Assembly (NCBI GenBank): GCA_017983695.1
Contig: JAGOAX010000006.1
Span: 215,507 to 279,506 of the forward strand
From: Ferruginibacter sp.
GTDB lineage: Bacteria; Bacteroidota; Bacteroidia; Chitinophagales; Chitinophagaceae
Direction of reading: 5' to 3'
Length of the DNA stretch: 64,000 bases
Part shown: positions 19,726-29,301 of the stretch, in pieces
Layout of the letters: every line of letters starts with the position of its first letter
Position numbering within the stretch: the first letter of the stretch is position 1
Made by a program: the position numbers and the translations under genes
Notes under the pieces: model-generated
Databases searched by the model: none
Seen by the model: only the letters and a program-made list of their open reading frames with translations
Told to the model about the DNA's origin: nothing

Positions 19726-20847
19726 ATGAAAAAATTATCCCGCCGCCGGTTTGTACAAAATTTAGGTATTGGTGTTGGTGCCACTGCAATTGCAGCAGCA
19801 TTACCGTCCTTTAAAACTGATGCTGAAAAAAAAGAAAAAAAGTACGTGGGTAAAAAATTAAATATTGCCCTTGTGGGTTTAGGTAATTACGCCACTTATC
19901 TGGCACAAGGGTTAGAAACATCACAGTATTGTAAACTGGCAGGCATTGTTACCGGCCACCCGGAAAAAGCAGCGAAATGGAAAAAGCAATACAATATTCC
20001 TGATGCCAATATTTACAACTATCAGAATTTTGATACCATCATCAATAACAAAGACATTGACCTGGTATATGTAGTACTACCCAATGCTATGCACAAAGAG
20101 TATGTTATCAGGGCAGCAAATGCAGGCAAGCATGTTATTGTAGAAAAACCAATGGCAACATCGGTTGAAGATTGTGAGGCAATGATAGCTGCCTGTAAAA
20201 AAGCAGGCGTGCAATTGGCCATGGGCTACCGCCTGCATTACGAACCTTATCATTTAGAAATTAAAAGACTTGGGCAGGAAAAAGTTTTTGGGCAGGTGCG
20301 TTTAATTGAAGTTTCGCTGGGTTACAAAACCGGAGACCCATCACAATGGCGTATGCATAAAGCTCTATCGGGTGGTGGCCCGTTAATGAACCTTGGTGTG
20401 TATTGCATTCAGGCCGGCCGTTATGTTTTGGGAGAAGAACCTATTTCGGTAACAGCACAGTTTGGCCCCAATACAGACGCTGTATTGTTTGCTGAAGTGG
20501 AAGCATCAATTACATGGCAATTAAATTTTCCTAGCGGTGCTGTTTGTACTTCCACAAGTTCATACAATTGTAGTATCGATCGTTTTTTTGCTTCTGCCGA
20601 TGAAGGAACTTTTGATTTAAGTCCTGCAGTTAGTTATGGACCCTTTAGAGGAAAAACAAGTAAAGGCGAATTAAAATTTCCCGACATTAACCAGCAAACC
20701 ACACAAATGGATGAGATAGGCAAAGTGATTTTAGCCAACAAACTTTTGCCCAACCATATTACAGGCGAAGAAGGTATTAAAGATATGCGGATAATGGCAG
20801 CGATTTATGAAGCTGCAACAACTGGAAAGAAAATTTCACTGGTATAA
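19726..20847 (+). CDS. Gfo/Idh/MocA-family oxidoreductase with Tat signal
   Basis: NAD(P)-dependent sugar or polyol oxidoreductase-like protein, 373 residues. The N-terminus LSRRRFVQNLGIGVGATAIAAALPSF carries a twin-arginine motif, so it is probably exported folded with its cofactor bound, as known for glucose-fructose oxidoreductase. The Rossmann part is KLNIALVGLGNYATYLAQGLE and the family motif EKPMATSVEDCEAMIAACKKAG is present, followed by the C-terminal substrate domain (GGGPLMNLGVYCIQAGRYVLGEEP). The substrate cannot be named. It is followed 23 bp later by the AlkD-like gene on the same strand. Confidence 0.88.
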   Translation: MKKLSRRRFVQNLGIGVGATAIAAALPSFKTDAEKKEKKYVGKKLNIALVGLGNYATYLAQGLETSQYCKLAGIVTGHPEKAAKWKKQYNIPDANIYNYQNFDTIINNKDIDLVYVVLPNAMHKEYVIRAANAGKHVIVEKPMATSVEDCEAMIAACKKAGVQLAMGYRLHYEPYHLEIKRLGQEKVFGQVRLIEVSLGYKTGDPSQWRMHKALSGGGPLMNLGVYCIQAGRYVLGEEPISVTAQFGPNTDAVLFAEVEASITWQLNFPSGAVCTSTSSYNCSIDRFFASADEGTFDLSPAVSYGPFRGKTSKGELKFPDINQQTTQMDEIGKVILANKLLPNHITGEEGIKDMRIMAAIYEAATTGKKISLV

Positions 20848-20870
20848 AATCCTTTTACAAAATTACTACC

Positions 20871-21620
20871 ATGGTAAAAAAAACTGCTGCTAAAACAACT
20901 GAGCTTACAGCAAAAAATTTTTTTACTCAATTAAAAAATCTGCAATCAGATAAAGAACTCGAAAAAATTCTGCGTTATTTTAAATCGGGCAAAGGTGAGT
21001 ATGGCGAAGGCGATAAATTTATGGGTGTAAAAATGGGTGACCTGTTTGCATTGGCAATAAAAAATATTGAAATGCCGGTAAAAGAAATTGAAAAATTATT
21101 AGACAGCCCTATACATGAAATAAGAGCCGGTGCGGTAAGTATAATGGATAAAGCATCCCGTAATAAAAAAATAACTGCAACCCGCCTTAAGGAATTGTAT
21201 GACCTGTATATGAAACGCCACGACAGGATCAACAACTGGGACCTTGTTGACCTGGGATGTTTATATATGACAGGTAGTTATCTTTTTGATAAGCCCCGTA
21301 ATATTTTATACAAGCTTGTTAAATCAAAAAACCTTTGGGAGCGCCGCACTGCTATTTTAAGTACCTGCTATTTTATACGACAGGGCGATTTAGATGATAC
21401 CTTTAAAATTGCAGAACTGTTAATGAATGACAAAGAAGACCTGGTACATAAAGCAACCGGCTGGATGTTGCGTTTTTCAGGTGATAAAGATCCCAAAAGA
21501 CTCATCAGTCTTTTAGATAAATATGCCGCAACAATGCCCCGTACTTTATTACACAACTGCATTGAAAAATTTGATAAAAAAAAGCGGGAGTACTATTTAA
21601 ACATGGCGAAAACTAAATAA
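20871..21620 (+). CDS. DNA alkylation repair protein (AlkD-like HEAT-repeat glycosylase family)
   Basis: 249 residues, made of helical HEAT-like repeats as in AlkC/AlkD DNA glycosylases that remove alkylated purines. The segment RINNWDLVDLGC places Trp123 and Asp124 where AlkD-type proteins have their key aromatic and catalytic Asp. Neighbouring conserved patches are HEIRAGAVSIMDK and WERRTAILSTCYFIRQG. A Lys/Thr-rich N-terminal tail of about 15 residues precedes the fold. The stop codon abuts the end of the convergent DUF4197 gene with no gap. Activity as a glycosylase is inferred from family membership. Confidence 0.85.
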   Translation: MVKKTAAKTTELTAKNFFTQLKNLQSDKELEKILRYFKSGKGEYGEGDKFMGVKMGDLFALAIKNIEMPVKEIEKLLDSPIHEIRAGAVSIMDKASRNKKITATRLKELYDLYMKRHDRINNWDLVDLGCLYMTGSYLFDKPRNILYKLVKSKNLWERRTAILSTCYFIRQGDLDDTFKIAELLMNDKEDLVHKATGWMLRFSGDKDPKRLISLLDKYAATMPRTLLHNCIEKFDKKKREYYLNMAKTK

Positions 21621-22367
21621 TCAGTTTCCAAAAACTTTTTTAAGAATACCGGTTACCTGCGCTGCAGGATCTTTACGTATTTTTTGTTCCTGCAATGCAA
21701 TATTGTAAAATAAACCACTCAGTGCTTTTTCTGTAACATAAGCAGTAAGGTCGGTATTAACTTTTTTAAGTGATACTTTATTGTAAGCACTGAATACATC
21801 GTTCCAGTATTTGGTGGCATCAAATTTTGCCAATGAGCTGTCAATTACCGGGCGGAATTTTGTAACCAGTTCTGCAGTAGTTGTCTTTTTTAAATACGAA
21901 GTAGCTGCAGTATCACTGCCCCTTAATATTTGTAACCCGTCTGTAACATTCATTTGTTTAATCGAATTCCAGAAAATATTACCTACTCCTTTTGCAGCAT
22001 CTTCTGCTCCCCTGTTCATAGATAATATGGCTTTATCGACCATGCTACCCATACCAAGGCTACGCAATGTTTTTTCAACTTTCTGTGCTTCGGCAGGCAT
22101 TAATATTTTTATAGCAGCATCTGCAAAATAGCCATCCAGCTTGCCTAATTTTTTACTGCTGCTGTCGGTACCCACACGTAAAGCTTCCTTTAATCCGCTT
22201 ATAATATCATCGTTACTTAAATCTTTACCGGTTACAGTTTTATTTAATATCGTTTTACCTGCAGAATCTTTTTTAACTACTTTATCGAGTAATCCTTTAA
22301 GCCCCTGCGCATTGGTATGTAAGAAAAAAGAAGAAGTAACAACGAGGCAGATATAAATTTTTTTCAT
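21621..22367 (-). CDS. DUF4197 family exported protein
   Basis: 248 residues with a signal peptide (MKKIYICLVVTSSFFLHTNAQ). The mature part matches the pattern of DUF4197 proteins: DIISGLKEALRVGTDSSSKKLGKLDGYFADAAIKILMP, then helical segments to VTEKALSGLFYNIALQEQKIRKDPAAQVTGILKKVFG. Function is unknown. It is periplasmic or outer-membrane associated by inference. It is convergent with the AlkD-like gene and stands alone; about 130 bp of AT-rich DNA without a recognisable gene follow on its 5' side. Confidence 0.85.
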   Translation of the reverse strand: MKKIYICLVVTSSFFLHTNAQGLKGLLDKVVKKDSAGKTILNKTVTGKDLSNDDIISGLKEALRVGTDSSSKKLGKLDGYFADAAIKILMPAEAQKVEKTLRSLGMGSMVDKAILSMNRGAEDAAKGVGNIFWNSIKQMNVTDGLQILRGSDTAATSYLKKTTTAELVTKFRPVIDSSLAKFDATKYWNDVFSAYNKVSLKKVNTDLTAYVTEKALSGLFYNIALQEQKIRKDPAAQVTGILKKVFGN

Positions 22368-22503
22368 GGAATATTTTTTGTTTGTTATTAGATGTCAAAA
22401 TTAAGATCGTAAAGTTTAAGAATAGGTTAAAATAAGTACCTGCTCATATAACATGGCATTGTACAAATTAACTGCTATAAACATATAAGTAAATTGGTTC
22501 TCT

Positions 22504-22698
22504 TTACTTTTTTCGAAAACGTTTAATTATGTACGGCATAATAATAGACAAAAATATCAAGAAATTTATTATTCTTAAAACTCTCCCTTCTTTAAAAGAA
22601 AATCTATGAAAATTATTGATGATAACAATAGCAATAAACTCTAATATTATTAAGCCTCCATAAAGTAGAAGTTTTTTATTTAAGGGCATGTTTCGCAT
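22504..22698 (-). CDS. small predicted membrane protein downstream of the NtrY-like kinase
   Basis: About 64 residues from an ATG at 22698 (or 61 from 22689). Two hydrophobic helices are visible (KLLLYGGLIILEFIAIVII and RIINFLIFLSIIMPYII), separated by a short loop and ended by a basic tail (KRFRKK). The frame extends upstream to a TTG at 22737 that would overlap the kinase stop, but the ATG starts are preferred. It follows the kinase by about 35 bp on the same strand. No family is recognised and it may not be a real gene. Confidence 0.45.
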   Translation of the reverse strand: MRNMPLNKKLLLYGGLIILEFIAIVIINNFHRFSFKEGRVLRIINFLIFLSIIMPYIIKRFRKK

Positions 22699-22733
22699 AA
22701 CTTGATGTAAATATTTATAACAACTAATTAAAA

Positions 22734-25700
22734 TCAACTTTCTTTAGCAAGTGGCAACTCTACAAAAAAAGTAGAGCCTTCTCCTGCTTTTGTTTCAAAC
22801 CATATTTCACCTTTAGCCTGTTCTACAATTCCTTTGCACATAGCCAGGCCCAGGCCGGTGCCCGAGGTTTTGGTTGTAAAATTAGGTGTGAATATTTTGG
22901 AACGCATCTCTTCAGGAATGCCCATCCCGTTATCAGTTACCTTCACCAGTATTTTATTATTGCGTAACTCCTCTTCAATTGATATTTGTGCAATCCTGTT
23001 TTCTGGTACAGCCTGTATGGCATTTTGAATAAGATTGGTAAACAACCGGTTAATATGCGTCCTGTCGGCATCAATTAAAACCGAACGTGGTAAAGGTGTA
23101 CAATCTAACTGAACCCTGGCATCTGCACTATACAATTGTATCAGCAAATATAATATTTCATGCAGGTCAAATATTTCGTGACGTGGATTACCAATATTTG
23201 CAAACTGGCTGAATTCCCCTGCTATCTGGTTCAGGTGATTGATCTGTTCTACCAATGTTTGTGCAACATTAGCAGTTAATTCTTTTACATTACCGGCATC
23301 GTTGCTGATAGCTTTTTGCAGGTACTGCAAACTCAGCTTCATTGGTGTTAACGGATTTTTTATTTCATGCGCTACTTGCCTGGCCATTTCACGCCATGCA
23401 CCTTCTCTTTCGCTTTTTGCCAATGCAGTGGCACTATCGTCCAGCTTGCCCACCATCTTATTATATTCTTTAACCAGTTCGCCAATTTCATCATCACGTT
23501 TCCAGTCAATGGCTTCATTCTTACTGCCCAGGTTTACTTCTTTCATTTTATCGCTGATAAAAGAAAAAGAACGGGTAATACGGTTGGTTATGAACAGCGC
23601 AACAATGCCTGCAATTAAAAAAATGAATGCATTAAGGTTTATGATGGTTACCAAAAAATTAGCAATCTCCAGTTTTAATTTGCTTTGCGAAGTAAAGTAT
23701 GGAATATTGAGATAAGCGTACTCCCTCCCTGATTCATCAATTACAGGCACATAATTACTCACAAACTTTAATGAGCCTATCTGCTCTTCTTTAAAATACT
23801 GCACTTCCTTTTTTCTGTTCATGTGATAGTAGGCCCATGGATCCATCTTTGTACTTACAATGCCTTTATTATAAGGCAATGGTAATGATGATACTTTAAG
23901 ATTACCATCAAGATCGTAAAGGTTAATATCAGCAGCATGTATCTCCGAAATTTTTATAATGGTAGCTTCCAGTTTTTCTCTAAAGCCTTCGTCGTAAATT
24001 TTTATTACATCATCAAAAACAGATAAATCTGATAGTGAATTACGTACTTCATTTTCCATTACATGAATGGTCCGGCTAAGGCGTTCACGGTTATTATTCT
24101 CATACCGTCGTATAAAAAATAAAATAGTAGCAACACCAATTACCACAAAAGAAAGAATACTGATAAATATAACAGTGCCATGTATCTGGTTACGGATACT
24201 GAGTTGAAAGTAACTTCGCAGTTGTCCTTTATTTAACCTGGACCGTACAAAAATATTTATAATCCAAAACACACCGGTAACCAATAAAAAGGCACAGAAT
24301 AAATAAGAAAACAGGGTGATCGACTCTATAAAAAAATTATCTTTTTTCGCAATGATAACCACATTCCCCGGCCCCGCTTTATACCATAATTCATCAAAAC
24401 CATTCTTATTCTGTAATTTAAATTCTTCTTTAGGTAAATCCTGTTTTGAAAGCCTGGTGGCAAAAGCATAGTCGTTATGATTGCTTATCAGTTGCAGATC
24501 GTTATACACTGCAAAAGCATATACTGATGAATTTTCAATAGCATACTCATTACCCCGGGAAAATAATTCCGGATACAAGGCATCAGTTTTGTATTTTTTA
24601 GAACGGGCTAAAATAAATACATAGCCCAGTAATTTTCCAGATGTATCAATAATATTCTTCCGGCTGATATAGCTGTACCTGTCGTACGATTCATCATAGT
24701 AATAAAGATCTGCAATACCTGTTGGCCGGCCCTGTGTATTTAAAATAGTATTCAGTTCGTTAAACCCGGTTGAGTCTTTATTATGTAGTGGATTTTCTTT
24801 GGCATCAAACGAATAAATTTTTGTTTCGTACTTATTGGTGTAACCCGAAAAATTACTGTTTACCAAACTATCTTTAAACAACTGGTTGGTGGAGTCATAT
24901 TGAAGTTTATCAAAATTCGGTGCCAGCGTTTCATTCCTGAAATCGGTAAGCAATGTATTCATCAGCGTTTCGCTTGATGGATCTGCTTTTGAGGAAAGTG
25001 TTTCGGCATAATGCTTCCGGTTCCGGAGTTCTTTTATATTATTCTCATGTACAATAACCATGGTAATAGACAGTGAAAAAAAGAACAACCAGAAAACTAA
25101 ACGGGATGAAGATATACGTGAGGTTAATAAAACAAGATAATTACTGCTGAGCAGCACTAAAAATATCAACAGCCATACCAGTAAATACAATTCGAAAGTT
25201 ACAATGGCAACATTAAACCCAATGGTTAAAAATATAAGCCCTGCAATAGCAACAGCTATATACAATGCTGTAAAGTTTTTAGGAAACATGGGCTTAAGCA
25301 GATACAACAGAATTTGTCCCATTAAAAAATAACTGATGGCAATGCAGCACAATACCACAAAACCAATAATACTGTAACTGTTTAATGTAAAAAAATTAAT
25401 AACATCAAAAGAAATTTGAGAATCGGCCACCATACTTTGTAAAATATGACCGCAAACAAAAGTTGCTGCAATAAATACCAAAACAACAAGTGTTAACCAA
25501 AACCATTTTAACATTTGAAGCCTTGGTGTCATTATATATTTCTTCTCCTGCAGCTGGTGGCGCACAAACAATATCACCCACACAAATAACACTGCATTTA
25601 TCAATAAATCGCCTAATGAGCGCAGCACAACATTTGAACCATATACCGAAGGATCAAACAAATCAAATTGCCGGAAATTTAATGGAATGGGGAAATAATA

Positions 25701-26486
25701 ACTGACAATACGCAGGCCCAGTACAACGAGCAATAAAAATGCAACTGCCTTCCACAAACGTTTATGCATTGCAATAAACACTGCACACAGGTGTATAAAT
25801 AATAAAACAAACAGGCTGGCTAAAACACGAAGACAGACTGAAACAATATTATTTTTAGGAACAATAGTGCCTGCTTTTTTAAACAGGTAAAATAATAAAT
25901 TACCGTTTACATTTTTTACGGTTGCTGTGCCCGATTCCAGGGAAATGTCATAATTAGTTTCAATCTCTTCGCCAACTACAAAAGTATTTTTAAGGTATTC
26001 GTTGGTAATTACATAACTCCATTTAACCGGTATAAGCGCAACCGCAACCCCGCTGGCTACATTAGCTTTACGCCATACATAAAAGCCATTTTGCAATTGT
26101 ATAAAACCGGCGTTGGCGGTACTTTGTAATACTATATCCGATGGCAGTACGGCCTGAGTACTCCAAAAATCTGCAACATGCTCACCAAACTCATTAAAGT
26201 GATAGAGGTAGAAAAAATATTTCTTTTGTGTAAGTACATTTAATCCTAAATCATCATAAGTTTTTCCGGAAAGCTTATTTAAAAAAGCAGTATCGCTGAC
26301 TAAACGCTTAAAATCTTTTTCCTGCCGGTGAATATGCCCTTCAATCTTTTTCTGTACTGAATTAACAGAAGAGTTATCGGCCCAGTAATTATCTATAATA
26401 AAAGAAAAAGTTATAAGCCAGGCTGCAATTACCAACAGGTAGCTGTTTTTGTATAAGGACCGTAAAAAAGTGGCTTTGTTTTGCAA
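22734..26486 (-). CDS. NtrY-like membrane sensor histidine kinase (1250 residues, TTG start)
   Basis: Very long sensor kinase. The N-terminal TM (about residues 12-32), an extracytoplasmic segment, a block of about eight hydrophobic helices (about residues 220-470), a second extracytoplasmic sensor region, and a last TM lead into HAMP (about 950-1000), HisKA with the phospho-acceptor His near 1040 (RQVAHEIKNPLTPMKLSL), and HATPase with N box NLIQNAIQAVPE, G1 DNGMGIPEE and G2 SGTGLGLAM. This layout fits NtrY-type kinases. The only upstream start in frame is TTG at 26486, directly after an in-frame TAA and 8 bp after the mazG stop; the first in-frame ATG would delete the N-terminal membrane segments. 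No response regulator gene is nearby, so its partner is elsewhere. Confidence 0.85.
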   Translation of the reverse strand: MQNKATFLRSLYKNSYLLVIAAWLITFSFIIDNYWADNSSVNSVQKKIEGHIHRQEKDFKRLVSDTAFLNKLSGKTYDDLGLNVLTQKKYFFYLYHFNEFGEHVADFWSTQAVLPSDIVLQSTANAGFIQLQNGFYVWRKANVASGVAVALIPVKWSYVITNEYLKNTFVVGEEIETNYDISLESGTATVKNVNGNLLFYLFKKAGTIVPKNNIVSVCLRVLASLFVLLFIHLCAVFIAMHKRLWKAVAFLLLVVLGLRIVSYYFPIPLNFRQFDLFDPSVYGSNVVLRSLGDLLINAVLFVWVILFVRHQLQEKKYIMTPRLQMLKWFWLTLVVLVFIAATFVCGHILQSMVADSQISFDVINFFTLNSYSIIGFVVLCCIAISYFLMGQILLYLLKPMFPKNFTALYIAVAIAGLIFLTIGFNVAIVTFELYLLVWLLIFLVLLSSNYLVLLTSRISSSRLVFWLFFFSLSITMVIVHENNIKELRNRKHYAETLSSKADPSSETLMNTLLTDFRNETLAPNFDKLQYDSTNQLFKDSLVNSNFSGYTNKYETKIYSFDAKENPLHNKDSTGFNELNTILNTQGRPTGIADLYYYDESYDRYSYISRKNIIDTSGKLLGYVFILARSKKYKTDALYPELFSRGNEYAIENSSVYAFAVYNDLQLISNHNDYAFATRLSKQDLPKEEFKLQNKNGFDELWYKAGPGNVVIIAKKDNFFIESITLFSYLFCAFLLVTGVFWIINIFVRSRLNKGQLRSYFQLSIRNQIHGTVIFISILSFVVIGVATILFFIRRYENNNRERLSRTIHVMENEVRNSLSDLSVFDDVIKIYDEGFREKLEATIIKISEIHAADINLYDLDGNLKVSSLPLPYNKGIVSTKMDPWAYYHMNRKKEVQYFKEEQIGSLKFVSNYVPVIDESGREYAYLNIPYFTSQSKLKLEIANFLVTIINLNAFIFLIAGIVALFITNRITRSFSFISDKMKEVNLGSKNEAIDWKRDDEIGELVKEYNKMVGKLDDSATALAKSEREGAWREMARQVAHEIKNPLTPMKLSLQYLQKAISNDAGNVKELTANVAQTLVEQINHLNQIAGEFSQFANIGNPRHEIFDLHEILYLLIQLYSADARVQLDCTPLPRSVLIDADRTHINRLFTNLIQNAIQAVPENRIAQISIEEELRNNKILVKVTDNGMGIPEEMRSKIFTPNFTTKTSGTGLGLAMCKGIVEQAKGEIWFETKAGEGSTFFVELPLAKES

Positions 26487-26494
26487 TTAAGGAA

Positions 26495-27265
26495 TTATGT
26501 GGTTATATGTTTTATTCGGTTCCAGATGGCATCCATTTCTTCCAGGTTCATGTCGTGTAACTGTTTACCTTCCTTTAACGCTTCAGTTTCCATTTTAGTG
26601 AACCGGCTAATGAATTTTTTATTGGTGCGTTCCAGCGCATTTTCAGCATCTACCTGCAAAAACCTTGCAAAGTTTACCAAAGAGAAGAAAACATCACCTA
26701 ATTCGTCTTCCATTTTGTTCACATCCCCCGACTGTACAGCTTCCAGCAGTTCTTTATTTTCTTCTTCTACTTTTTCCCAAACCTGCTCTTTGGTATCCCA
26801 TTCAAAACCCACCTGTTTAGCTTTTTCCTGCAGGCGCATGGCCTTTACCATGCTGGGTAAAGCTTTTGGCACACCACTTAAAACAGAAGTTTTACCTTCC
26901 TTTAGTTTTAATTTTTCCCAGTTCCGTTTCACATCGTCCTCATCATTCACCTTTACATCCCCATAAATATGCGGATGGCGGTGAATAAGTTTTTCGCAGA
27001 TGCCGTTAATTACTTCATCAAGCGTAAATTCATTTTGTTCTGTCCCGATTTTGGCATAAAAAACAATGTGCAGCAAAAGGTCACCTAATTCCTCCTTAAT
27101 GCTTTTAAAGTCATTTTCAGAAATGGCATCTGCCAGTTCGTAAGTTTCTTCAATAGTCAGTTGCCGTAAAGTGGCAACGGTTTGTTTTTTATCCCATGGG
27201 CATTTCTCCCTCAGGTCATCCATTATTTTCACTAACCGTAAAAATGCTTCGCCAGATGTATTCAT
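26495..27265 (-). CDS. mazG: nucleoside triphosphate pyrophosphohydrolase
   Basis: Hydrolyses (d)NTPs to NMP and pyrophosphate. 256 residues with two MazG-type helical domains. The N-terminal one has LREKCPWDKKQTVATLRQLTIEETYELADAI and the metal-binding EELGDLLLHIVFYAKI; the C-terminal one has VEEENKELLEAV and EDELGDVFFSLVNFARFL. Length is that of full MazG (about 260). It sits between the DUF3667 gene (6 bp upstream) and the kinase gene (8 bp downstream), all on the minus strand, suggesting one transcript. A house-cleaning role is known for the family; a functional link with the kinase is not evident. Confidence 0.95.
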   Translation of the reverse strand: MNTSGEAFLRLVKIMDDLREKCPWDKKQTVATLRQLTIEETYELADAISENDFKSIKEELGDLLLHIVFYAKIGTEQNEFTLDEVINGICEKLIHRHPHIYGDVKVNDEDDVKRNWEKLKLKEGKTSVLSGVPKALPSMVKAMRLQEKAKQVGFEWDTKEQVWEKVEEENKELLEAVQSGDVNKMEDELGDVFFSLVNFARFLQVDAENALERTNKKFISRFTKMETEALKEGKQLHDMNLEEMDAIWNRIKHITT

Positions 27266-27271
27266 GTACTG

Positions 27272-28330
27272 TTATATTTTAAAGAGCGATAAAAAACTGA
27301 ATAATGTAAAAAGAAGAATAACGATAAAAAGATTTGCAAAATGAAGCAGTAAAAATTTAGTGATCGTTTTTGCTCTTCTTTGCTGATAAAAATTACGCAT
27401 GGCCTTATAGCTGTAAAAAAATATGTAAAAGATCATTATCCCGGATAAATACCCTAACCAGCCGAAACCTGTAGCCGCCTGAATTTTATTTATCCCGAAA
27501 ATAAAAAGCAGGGCAATAAATACAAATACAAAAAGATGAATGGTAAAAATGGCATGGTTTACATAATAGTATTGCTTATGCCGTGAATATAAAAGTTTAA
27601 GTAATAATGCAAAAAGTGGTAATGAAATAAATAATATCTGTGGAATGGAATGCAGCAAGATATTTATTAATGCAGCCAGCGCACCTTTGGGATTACCCTT
27701 GTACTTTTCATTTATCTCCAGTTGCTTATACACCAATTGCCGTTCAATCCAGTTATGCTTTTTACCGTTTGCCAATGCACTATCGTATTGTGCACGGGAA
27801 GTATATTTTGCCGGGGTAAAATTAAATGTACCTCTTTTTACAGCCTGGCTGTCTATCCACTGGAGGTATTTAATTTTATCATAGGCAAACCTCATCTCTG
27901 CATCATTTTTTACAAGAGTGTCAATAAATTTTTTATACTGCGACGAATCCATTTTTACAATTTCGGCTACAGGCACTTTGTTTACAGTTGTTACAATATT
28001 TTTTTGAGGATCAAAATGATATAGCGAAAAGAAAATTAAAAAAAACAATGCTGATGAAAATACATAAAACCGAACAGGGTTTAAATAGCTGGCCCTTCGC
28101 CCAAACATATACTCCCTGCTTAAAAAGCCAGGTTTAAATATCAGCCATTTTAATGAGCTGAAAAACTTACCGTCGAAATGGGTGATATCCTGAAAGAAGT
28201 GAGTTATAAGATGCCAGGCCGACTCTTTTGTTTCAATATTCTCCTGGCCACAAATATGGCAATACTTGCCGTAAACCTGTGCATTGCAGTTAAGGCAATT
28301 CTTTTCTTTACGCTCTTTAAGATGGCTCAA
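27272..28330 (-). CDS. DUF3667 zinc-ribbon membrane protein (TTG start)
   Basis: 352 residues. The N-terminus carries a zinc ribbon (NCLNCNAQVYGKYCHICGQ), followed by the DUF3667-typical segment HFFQDITHFDGKFFSSLKWLIFKPGFLSREYMFGRR and YLNPVRFYVFSSALFFLIF. At least four hydrophobic helices are seen. An in-frame TAA lies two codons upstream, and the only start that keeps the zinc ribbon is TTG at 28330; the next Met is past the first conserved block. Family function is unknown. It heads the DUF3667-mazG-kinase gene string. Confidence 0.85.
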   Translation of the reverse strand: MSHLKERKEKNCLNCNAQVYGKYCHICGQENIETKESAWHLITHFFQDITHFDGKFFSSLKWLIFKPGFLSREYMFGRRASYLNPVRFYVFSSALFFLIFFSLYHFDPQKNIVTTVNKVPVAEIVKMDSSQYKKFIDTLVKNDAEMRFAYDKIKYLQWIDSQAVKRGTFNFTPAKYTSRAQYDSALANGKKHNWIERQLVYKQLEINEKYKGNPKGALAALINILLHSIPQILFISLPLFALLLKLLYSRHKQYYYVNHAIFTIHLFVFVFIALLFIFGINKIQAATGFGWLGYLSGIMIFYIFFYSYKAMRNFYQQRRAKTITKFLLLHFANLFIVILLFTLFSFLSLFKI

Positions 28331-28437
28331 GGATTAATAATTTTTGTTAAAAATAATAAAGTTTAACTGTATGTTCAGGTATGGCATCATTTAAGTTAAT
28401 AAAAGAAAGTTTACTTTTGACAGGAAATAAATTACCT

Positions 28438-29265
28438 ATGATAAAAAGAGTTTTTGTAACAATATTAATTGTAGCAGCATCAGTGGGTTTAAAAGCCCAG
28501 TATTATTATAATGATATCGTTAATAACAAGGCTGTGCTGGCCGAGTTAGCCATGCTAAAAGAGAAAAAGATAAAAGGGGTTAAGGTCTTGTCACTGGAAT
28601 CAACCGGTGCGGCGAGTGAAGGCTTTACCTGCCAGAAAAAAATAAACAGAGATTTTACAGAAGTGGAGATTTATACCGAAACAAATGAATCTTATCCCAA
28701 CACTTTCATTTCTTCTTTCGACAAAGCAGGGCTGTTGCAAAGAACCATTGATTCATCTGAAGCTGGTGCCACTACCATTGATTACCGCTATGATGGAGCA
28801 GGAAGGCTCGTCTCCATCATTTCTTCCAAGCATTTTTCTGAGGCTGATGCAGGTTTTTCCAACGAGCAACACCTGTATCAATATAACAGCGCCGGTATTC
28901 TGCAGCAAATGAGGCTTGTTAAGAATAACCGGGACAGTACCCTGTACATTTTCGAAGCTGATGAAGCCGGCAATATCATTATAGAAAAGAATGCAAAAAC
29001 AGGTGAATTGTATTATTACTATTACGATTTGAAGAACCGGCTCACCGATGTTGTTCATAGCTATAATCTTCAGAAGAGCCTTTTTTCTGAATTTACTTTC
29101 GAATACAATCACGAAGGCCAGGTTATCAGAATGGTGACATCAGAAAAGGAAGGTGCATACTTTTTTACCTGGCGGTATAACTATGAAGATGGCCTGCGCA
29201 GGAATGAAAGATGTTACTCAAAAGAAGGACGTTTGCTGGGTACTGTTGAGTATGAGTACAAATAA
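28438..29265 (+). CDS. exported protein with YD/RHS-like repeats
   Basis: 275 residues from the ATG at 28438, chosen because it begins a clear signal peptide (MIKRVFVTILIVAASVGLKAQ); an upstream ATG at 28381 would add 19 non-signal residues. The mature part contains several RHS/YD-like units: YRYDGAGRLVSI, YQYNSAGILQQM, YDLKNRLTDV, EYNHEGQVIRMV and YSKEGRLLGTVEYEY. These are short beta-hairpin repeats, far fewer than in toxin RHS cores. It is probably a periplasmic or surface protein of unknown function. Divergent from the DUF3667 gene and convergent with the barrel-protein gene at 29302. Confidence 0.7.
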   Translation: MIKRVFVTILIVAASVGLKAQYYYNDIVNNKAVLAELAMLKEKKIKGVKVLSLESTGAASEGFTCQKKINRDFTEVEIYTETNESYPNTFISSFDKAGLLQRTIDSSEAGATTIDYRYDGAGRLVSIISSKHFSEADAGFSNEQHLYQYNSAGILQQMRLVKNNRDSTLYIFEADEAGNIIIEKNAKTGELYYYYYDLKNRLTDVVHSYNLQKSLFSEFTFEYNHEGQVIRMVTSEKEGAYFFTWRYNYEDGLRRNERCYSKEGRLLGTVEYEYK

Positions 29266-29301
29266 TGCACCCCTTTTTTTACAATTTTAATTTTTTGTAT
29301 A

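Noticed and set aside
22504..22737. TTG-start 77-residue version of the small membrane protein
   Set aside because: It would overlap the kinase stop; the ATG at 22698 gives a more natural product.
23239..23715. Antisense reading frame of 158 residues inside the kinase gene
   Set aside because: Frame shadow of a clear coding gene, with no family motif and low-complexity Ser/Leu composition. The same holds for the antisense frames at 3481-3852, 13377-13736 and 34197-34571, which lie inside ilvA, leuC and the PhzF-family gene.
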